From assembly GCA_000827495.1 (NCBI GenBank), contig KN817719.1, positions 1-43,265 on the forward strand: a stretch of 43,265 bases of DNA. Direction: 5' to 3'. Source of the DNA: Hypholoma sublateritium FD-334 SS-4 (taxonomy: Eukaryota > Basidiomycota > Agaricomycetes > Agaricales > Strophariaceae). Shown here in pieces: positions 36,503-43,265 of the stretch (the first letter of the stretch is position 1; every line of letters begins with the position of its first letter). The notes beneath the pieces were generated by a model. The model was not told the origin of the DNA. It searched no databases and saw nothing but the letters and a program-made list of their open reading frames with translations. The position numbers and the translations under genes were made by a program.

Positions 36503-36818
36503 TTAAGGGTATAGAGGGGCATAAGGATGAGAGACCAGCCTGAGGTGTTACTTTCTTTTTATTACATGGACAGCATGTGCATCGTGATTCCGTGCGCGAC
36601 ACATGATACTTAAATTGGGAGGTTATTCTTGGAGTTGGGATGCCCCTAGGTGATTCGGAAGTCGTCAGCGTAGGCAAGCACTTAGCAGGGGCTCATCACA
36701 AGTATATATCCATTATGATATTCGGACCGAAGTTACGCTGCAGCCGCATTCAATTATTACTCGTCCAAAAGGTTTCTTGGGAGATATTGCAGAAGCTTCA
36801 AGCGCCCACAGTGCAGCC
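36503..36818. promoter_or_regulatory. Pectin lyase promoter region
   Basis: The 316 bp between the hydrolase stop and the pectin lyase ATG hold the pectin lyase promoter. The stretch has no coding signal. A TATA box is not obvious. Confidence 0.4.
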
Positions 36819-38541
36819 TCATTCCTCCAAGAAAGCCTTGATTTGCGCTTGCACGAAAGCATCGTCGACAGGATTAGACCCGCCACCAGCTGCAGTACCG
36901 GAAATAATGTTTAGCATCACCTTAATAAGGCCAATTTCAATTAGGAGACGCTCCGCACCTGTATGGCCCCATATCGTGTCTATGACGACCAAGCGCCCTG
37001 AGCCTGACAAAGAGCTCATTTCATTTACGCTATCTTCAGGCTATTGATGATAATTAATTGTAATGATGAAATTAGCGCTGGTCAGCGGAAAAAAGGAGAT
37101 ATGTTTGTCCTCACTGGAAAATATAAATCACTTTTGCTGGGCATAATCAGTCCTTTGGCAGTGATCTGGCTCAAGCAAATTCCTAAATCTCCGTTGTGCC
37201 TTATTTTCGATATGTCCCCGCTCTGCCACGTATTGACGAGGGTCACTAAGTCGTTCGCATCCCACAATTCCACAAAACGACCTTCCCATCTTTCACGCAT
37301 GAACGAGGGAAGATCTGGGTATCTACGAGCGCCATCAATCTATAGACTTCGGATCCAAATGGCCAGAGAACTTACAAACCACCCATAGTGTATTTATGCT
37401 CCCGGAACCACTGTAGAAAAGCACCAGTCGTTATCGCAAGAAGTATAATTGAGTGGAATTCGTACCGCCTGACCGTACGCCCATGCACAGTACACACGTC
37501 CAAACGCGCGGATGCCGAATTGCGGTGTCTTCTGGTAGTGCCCGTTCTCAAAATCCTTAGATGCGACTAAGGCAGCCTTTGGACCTTCCAAGAAACTGGT
37601 GTGTCGGTCAAGTTTTCGTATGTTAGATCGAGACTGTATACGACGTCATTTGTGCGTACCATCTATTGTGCGGACTCGTACGGGCGGAGCCGCATATGAC
37701 GATATACCTACCGAAAATAGGCCGTCGGAGTAAGTTCAACAATATGACAATGTTAGCGCTCAAAAAAGCTGCACACCTTTCCACAAAATTCGGGTACATA
37801 ACGGGCCAGTGGTATGCCTGCCAGGGCATTTAGTCTGGTGTCTTTGGTTCTGGATTCCATCCCATTTGTACCTGTTGACCTCCCATAGAAAACCCTATCA
37901 CTGCGAATAGTTTCTGGACGCCAAGTGCCTGCAAGACACCGTATTGTGCACGACTACCGGGGCGATCTTAGATGAAAAAATTGCCAAAAAGACGCGGACA
38001 CTCACATGTTATCTTCATACGTCACAGCAGGAAAATACGGTCCGTTGTACGGGACTGGCTGGAGAAAGAGGTTACCATCAGTTTGGTATAATGAGTGACC
38101 TGAGCGAAAAAACGGCCATACGACGCACCGTATTAGAAGGTGAAGAAGACTGCCAAGTCGGTGCAATTTGAATGATAACTCGTCGGTTGAGGGATGTCGC
38201 TACACACCTCTCCGTTCGAGAATAATGCACAAGTAACGATGAAGTATTTTTCGGGGTCCATGACCTGGAAGCTTATGAGATCATTATATGGATCTGAATT
38301 GGATAACTCGCTTTGCCCTTGCCGACCATATACAGCTGGCCTGTTATAAAATTGTTAATTGACAACACATCCCAGGCAAAGTTGAGGACTTACTATCTAG
38401 CTTGGCTCCGAAGCAGGTAGGAAACACGATACATGGGTTGGAAATGTCCCCGTAAGTCCGATAGGCAGTAATAGCGTCTGGAAGAACTCCTCCTGCAACC
38501 GGGAAACGACCATGATGATGATACTGGGTAAGCGGAGCCAT
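36819..38541 (-). CDS. Homoserine-acetyltransferase-like alpha/beta hydrolase, 13 exons
   Basis: Exons: 38541-38394, 38340-38312, 38264-38208, 38149-38129, 38058-38006, 37953-37872, 37817-37777, 37707-37660, 37595-37466, 37410-37376, 37322-37115, 37040-36959, 36889-36819; 334 residues. Relatives are annotated as homoserine O-acetyltransferase family (MetX-like) but most short fungal ones are probably hydrolases of unknown substrate. Seen: GGVLPDAITAYRTYG; PTCFGAK; DPEKYFIVTCALFSNGE; SSSPSNTP; the nucleophile elbow IGFSMGGQQ (~126); VICGSARTSPHN; FLEGPKAAL; the Asp region MPSKSDLYFP; and the His region DTIWGHTAGGG. No signal peptide. The second intron starts with GC instead of GT (GCGAGT..CCAG), needed to give GKGKVMDPEKYF. 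Shorter than true MetX, so acetyltransferase activity is doubtful. Confidence 0.85.
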
Positions 38542-39593
38542 CTGAAGGGAATGTCGGAGAGTGAGATAAGACAGCGATACATCTCATGCTGATGAGCGTA
38601 TATGATATAAGAGAATATTGCTCAAGGGAAAAAGCTGCTCGAAAGGGCCTTGAGGGACTTGGAAAGAAACCTACGGATTCTCAGGAATATTTATACTTAG
38701 CTTTGTCAAAGCTTTGTTGACGTTGAGATTAATTGGACATGCCTATGAATTCAAGGCTTGTTCGAGAGGGGTAAAATGACAGACATAATTGCGACTTTCA
38801 GTGCAACGACTCGGATGACTGGAAAGCATATGGTTTGGAATCTTTGGATCCCGGCCAGTTTGGACGGCCAATGGACGGCTGGAGACGGTGACGGCAAGGT
38901 TGGCGGTAATGATCAGGCATGTTGAACCGAATTACATAATCTTCGGTTTCTTCCATTGCATGAAAATTCATTTATACGCTGAGTCGCTGAGTCGGAATGG
39001 AAGGGCATCACAGCAGTCAACCAATAGCAGAATTTTTTTTCTCCAATTTGGACCCAATATCATTATACTTAGTAAGTTTCAATGTGCTTAGAACAAGCTT
39101 AGAATCGAGCGAGTCCCACTTACACCGGCGTGACGGTTTTTTGTAGCCACCGCTTCGGTTCCTTGTATAAGCTTGTATATTTGCCCACAGATGTGATGTG
39201 AATTCTCACTGGCTTGTCGGCAATGGTAGGCAATGGCTCTGTGATTGGACGAAAAAAATGATTGGCGGTGTGGGATTCTATTGGGCCGTGAGGTTGCCGG
39301 AGGAGGACTCCCAGTAGAAAACGCCTCGGACTGTTCCGAAGTCTGTCTGATGGCCTCTAATTGCATATGCTTGTCTTGTCTCATTTTATCAATAAAATTC
39401 TACTTGAACCAGAGGGCATTTGCGTGCAGCAACCTCATATCTACCCAATTTGATCCCACTCATTTAGCAGGAGAACAAAAGATATTGAACTCCATTGATT
39501 AGATAGTGATTATATAAGTATTCCTTAATCGACCAGACACGACGGCACATTTCCAACTGCACGAATAGATGAAGTTCAATAAAGCTTGCGATT
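38542..39593. other. Intergenic, no gene supported
   Basis: About 1.05 kb. A minus-strand open frame at 39088-39384 starts MRQDKHMQLEAIRQTSE and could be an isolated exon, but I could not join it to the gene upstream, whose last exon ends in a clean stop. No repeat or RNA gene is evident. Confidence 0.4.
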
Positions 39594-41367
39594 CTAAGAG
39601 ATGGCCTTCGATTTTTCTTCCCAGACCTGTGAAAAGAGTGAGGGTATGTAATTNTGGGCTGTAAAAACATAACGCACCAGTCTTTGCTCCCCGGAGAGGC
39701 TGTTGAAATAAGCCTTAAATTCGTCTGTCGTACCTTGAGGATTCACCTTAACCCACTCAACTGCGCATAGGTTTCTTTCGAACATACCAATTAATACATA
39801 CAGAATGAATATATTTCAAGTGTCATACCTTGCCGTAGTGGTTTTAGTGGGCCGCATACGAGCCGCCTTTGAGCGTTTTGGACTGTTTCTGGTTTGATCC
39901 GGTTCGAAAGGCGGTAGTGTTGACGTTGAGGCAGCAGGTAACCTAGTGGCAGCCATGGTTGTGATCTTTTGACAATGTGAAATAAGGAAATAAAACATAC
40001 ACTTGTTGTAAGAGGGCATTTGACGGAAGTGGACTTCCAATCTGAGAAAAGAAGAGATCGTTGAGCATAACATGAAGTCGGATGTAATGGTCACTTACAG
40101 GGAAAGTCAGATCTTGGTGGGGGAGCTGGAGATACGGTGCATGATAGTTCTCCTGTTAATTAGTTTATGAGATAACGCGACTCATTGTAAGAAGAACAAC
40201 GGAACAAACTCACCTGCGATGGAATAGTCCCAATGGCAAGTTGATGGCGCAACGCAGGAGTGTCGGGGGTTACACTGACCATCGGTGCATCTGTCTAGAA
40301 AAACGGAATGTATCATGTGAGAGTTACACAGGTGAACACGATAGTCAGACTTACAGTATTGGCTGTATCAGCCTGCTCAGGCTCGAGAACAGGGTAACAG
40401 GGCGGTTCATTGCCACCTTCGAATGCGACTTTNGCCCTCTTCATACTTGCGTCCGACTGATGATCGGAAGGCCGTTTTGATTTGGCATTATCCTTGGCGT
40501 TCCTTTTCAGCCAGTTGNGGCGCCATGATGGGTAGTTGTCGGTGGCGACCAAGTTTGCCTTCCATTCTGCAGAACAGAGACGGAGCTCTGGAAACCTCTG
40601 CGCCATAGATGTACTGTAAGTGGACAAACTATGGGCGTCAGCGTCACTCCAAGTTTTAGGTAGCTTTTTGTCTAATGCCATCTGAACCCAGAGCGACCTC
40701 GCATATCGCCGTATTTCTGCTGCTCGAAAGCCATCGACTACTGTTCCATCCTCGAACTCGATGTATTTCATAGTAACGTTTATGCCTTGCGACGATCGAT
40801 GCTTACCGCGGCAGCCGGGACCAGAAGGTGGGACACCGGATTCTTTCAACTCGTCACCTTCTTCTTCAAGTTCAGGGAATGCTTCTGATTCTTCAGGCTG
40901 GTCGACTTGAAGGACATCTTCTTGCGTGGCACTATTCCAATCTTGCCTGGTCCAAAATCGAATGTTTGGGTAGTCTTCGCGACGGAGAGCGGCATAAGCA
41001 TTGGGGGTCGTAGTGGATGCTGGAATTCGGGTTAACAGCATGTCGTATGCCATTCTATGGTTTAAGTCAAATGTCAAAGTATTAGAATTCAAAGCAAAGG
41101 TATACTCACAAGAGGGCCTCCAACCTAGCCTCGAGTGCTGTATTCTTAGTCAAAAGGGATGAGTTCTCCCGCTGTGATTCGTTGAATTGAGAAAGAAGGT
41201 GATGATACTGGGCCGAAGGTACGTAAGGATTTCTGTTACTGGCGTTGGACCAACTTGAATCTGTAGAATTTGACGAGGACAATGGCTTTTTGGGAGTTAG
41301 AAAACAATAAAACAGATTGAGTGACGCTTCATACCACTGCTTGGGAACCAATGCTGTGCGACAGCAT
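39594..41367 (-). CDS. Uncharacterised basidiomycete protein, 9 exons
   Basis: Exons 41367-41335, 41285-41110, 41054-40355, 40294-40214, 40152-40099, 40041-40003, 39965-39829, 39774-39678 and 39626-39594 give 449 residues in one frame. Residues ~10-70 are Ser/Asn-rich with a short coiled coil (SLLTKNTALEARLEALL). The central region has YPNIRFWTRQDWNS (~101), an acidic linker, then GINVTMKYIEFEDGTVVDGF, RAAEIRRYARSLWVQM and FPELRLCSAEWKANLVATD followed by NYPSW. I recall similar central blocks in other unannotated Agaricomycete proteins but know no name or function. The C-terminal part is basic (KRSKAARMRPTK) and ends EWVKVNPQGTTDEFKAYF..VWEEKSKAIS. N bases fall in exon 3 (40433 and 40518), in the last intron (39654) and 10 bp before the start (41377). 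Function unknown. Confidence 0.62.
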
Positions 41368-41719
41368 CCGTGCTACNTATGGCCGAGTGCCCGGCAAGGT
41401 ACCATAGCCAGTATGAAAGGGAGGAGGAAGGCTCCCGTCCATTTGAGCGGAATTGGATGAGTGCAAGAGGTTCGCGAACAGGTTGAGTTACTGAACTCGG
41501 CGGGACAGGTGGCGAACGTTGCTTACAAATATTCTACTTATAGCTCAGGCTATCGGGTCACTCAAAATTCAAACTGAGGCGACGAATACAATGCATATTT
41601 CAGTGATCTACAGACAACAAAATGGTATGGTGCGCGCATAAATAAAGTCCATATCAACTACCCACATACTAGGCACAACAACATGTTCTGAATTACAAGC
41701 GAAGAAATTGTGAGTGAGA
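41368..41719. other. Spacer between two minus-strand genes
   Basis: These 352 bp must hold the promoter of the downstream unknown gene and the 3' end of the kinase. One N lies at 41377. Nothing else is visible. Confidence 0.45.
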
Positions 41720-43265
41720 TCACTCATCCATGTTGGACTCGGTGAATTGAATGAGACGAGAAGAGCGTCGACNGTTGCTTCGGTGTTCCAATTGGATCTC
41801 GGCGGTATCTTCGGGTCGAGCGTGCTTCCGACCAGTGTCTCCGTGGCAATTGAATGCACAGTAGTTGTAAGGAACTTCCTTGAGCGTGGAACAATAATTG
41901 CGGGCTGCGATAAGGACATCTTTGAACTCTTGATGCTTGAGCGAGGTGCTGTCCATGTCGTTCGTTGTGATGCCGGGGTAAACAAGATAGATAAGTTGGC
42001 TTATGAACGGGGCAATAGGCGCCCAATAGCTGTTGACATATACCTCCGGATGTTCGGNGATCTCTTTCAAGTCCAGCTTCTTGTAATCCTCGAGAGCCTG
42101 CATATCCGATTCATGGTGCCACTGTGACACCCGATAGGTCTTTTGATTGACCTGGCCCTTATTGATACCGATGGGTCCTCGCGAAAACCTTACGATGTGG
42201 ATAAGAACCAAGCACAATGACTCAAGGTCATGTGCAAGACGATGGATAACAGGCGTTTCGAGCAGTTTGGGGTTCAAAAGGTTAACGGACATGTAGGGTA
42301 AGGTACCCTGGTATAGTGTAAGTGATCAGCGTACATTATTCAAAAAATAATCAAGTCACACGTACTGATCGTTTGGTCGACTCTGTGTTGCTGGCGTGCG
42401 TGTAATCGAAATCAATGATGCCACCTCCTGATGGTACATCNTGTGTTTCCAATCCGTCTGATCCACAAGGTTTGACAGAATTCCAGAGCGCCGATTTGTT
42501 TGATGTGGGNGGTGCGACTGCAGTGGACGAAGTAGGAATTGGCGCCGACGANGAAGCAGACGACGAAGCAGGAGTCAGGGCTGCTGACTCGGACGAAGCA
42601 GGAGTTGCCGATGATGAGGCCATATCCACTTCCGAAGGTACAGCATTTTCCAGCGACAGGACAGAATTTACTTGGGAAAAAGAATAAGTAACCAGTGGGT
42701 GACACAAAGGGATTAGTTAACGGCTTACTAGGAGCGTCCGCTTCTGTTAATCGCACTAACATGAGGTTGGTTAGCGAGATGTCAGCGTGCACCAAATTAC
42801 ATTTCTCGTCCAAAAATTTAAGATCTGCGAAACATTGAGCAACGAGTTGTAGTCGCAGAATATTATTGAGTACTTACGGTCTGCGATGTCCACAAATGCC
42901 TGCAGACATTCAACGCGAGAACAGTATGAGGTGATCGGGTCGCCAATCGGACCCGTGATTATGCGACGGCGTTGGCGGTGAGTGTGTTTGACCGGGAGAT
43001 AGCCTCGATTCACAGAGGTTTCATCAACATTGTCTTCGCCAGCAATGAACCTCGGTAGGAGAGCTCGGAGACGGGGATCGACATCATCATCCTGAGCCCT
43101 CGCGCTGATGATCTTGAGGTTTTNGATTTCAGATACGTTATGTGTCGCCACTATCCAAGAGTCTTTCAAGATGTGATGCTTGCTATTTACGTCCTTGACA
43201 ATGAAGACTCGAGTTCCGCGGCTGAAAAGATATGGGGAATCAAAAATTTCGGTAATGAATGTAAA
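41720..43265 (-). CDS. FunK1-like protein kinase, 5' end outside window
   Basis: Exons in the window are 43265-42878 (continuing past the edge), 42824-42729, 42670-42366 and 42307-41720, 458 residues. FunK1 is a kinase-like family expanded in basidiomycetes. Seen: FSRGTRVFIVKDV; HILKDSWIVATHNVSEI with the presumed ATP-site Lys of KDSW; the catalytic loop LVHADISLTNLML, with Ala where FunK1 usually has Arg; the metal-binding motif IIDFDYTHAS in place of DFG; then GTLPYMSVNLLNP, HDLESLCLVLIHIV and the typical helical C-lobe. Between the catalytic loop and DFD is an insertion of about 85 extra residues rich in Ser, Ala, Thr and Pro with TPASS repeats. N bases fall at 43124, 42552, 42510, 42441, 42058 and 41773, all in exons. 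Whether it is an active kinase cannot be told; its substrate is unknown. Confidence 0.8.

Noticed and set aside
42415..42687. 90-codon acidic plus-strand frame
   Set aside because: It is the antisense of the Ser/Ala-rich kinase exon.

Overview
The window is nuclear DNA of a filamentous basidiomycete, most likely an Agaricomycete. The evidence is the architecture and the families: almost every gene is cut by 45-75-nt introns with GT..AG borders and CTNAC-like branch points, genes are 100-500 bp apart on both strands, and there are class I hydrophobins, a FunK1-type kinase, an F-box/LRR-type protein and a DUF6698-like protein, all families typical of mushroom-forming fungi. All gene models below were spliced by eye; each closes into one continuous reading frame, but none was checked against transcripts.

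Layout. 0-3.3 kb: two plus-strand genes of poorly known fungal families (one unrecognised, one DUF6698-like). 3.3-5.8 kb: AT-rich gene-poor DNA with a decayed ~220-bp tandem repeat. 5.8-11.4 kb: an F-box-like protein and a large, mostly disordered protein with a central RTC4-like domain (both minus). 12.3-14.4 kb: a convergent, GC-rich metabolic pair, an intronless cyclase/kynurenine-formamidase-type enzyme (plus) and a dienelactone hydrolase (minus). 16.4-19.6 kb: DED1-type DEAD-box helicase and SEC72-type translocon subunit, divergent from one 264-bp promoter. 20.1-26.7 kb: three tandem class I hydrophobin genes inside ~2-kb direct repeat units, plus a fourth repeat unit that has lost its gene. 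26.9-33.9 kb: housekeeping block with SPT20 (SAGA subunit, glutamine-rich) divergent from HGH1, then TPT1 (tRNA 2'-phosphotransferase). 34.2-38.5 kb: a secreted pectin lyase in 19 exons, two of them only 6 and 7 nt, and a homoserine-acetyltransferase-like alpha/beta hydrolase in 13 exons with a probable GC-AG intron. 39.6-43.3 kb: an unrecognised multi-exon protein and a FunK1-like kinase that runs off the right edge.

How the parts relate. The centre is conserved eukaryotic machinery (translation initiation, ER translocation, transcription co-activation, eEF2 folding, tRNA splicing), interrupted by ecology-linked genes (hydrophobins for cell-wall surfaces, pectin lyase for plant-wall breakdown). 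The two ends hold expandable fungal families, and all 17 ambiguous bases (N) of the window lie in those two ends. I see no transposase, reverse transcriptase, CRISPR array, rRNA or convincing tRNA. I found no wholly new multi-gene system; the most notable things are the hydrophobin repeat array with its gene-less relic and the microexons of the pectin lyase.
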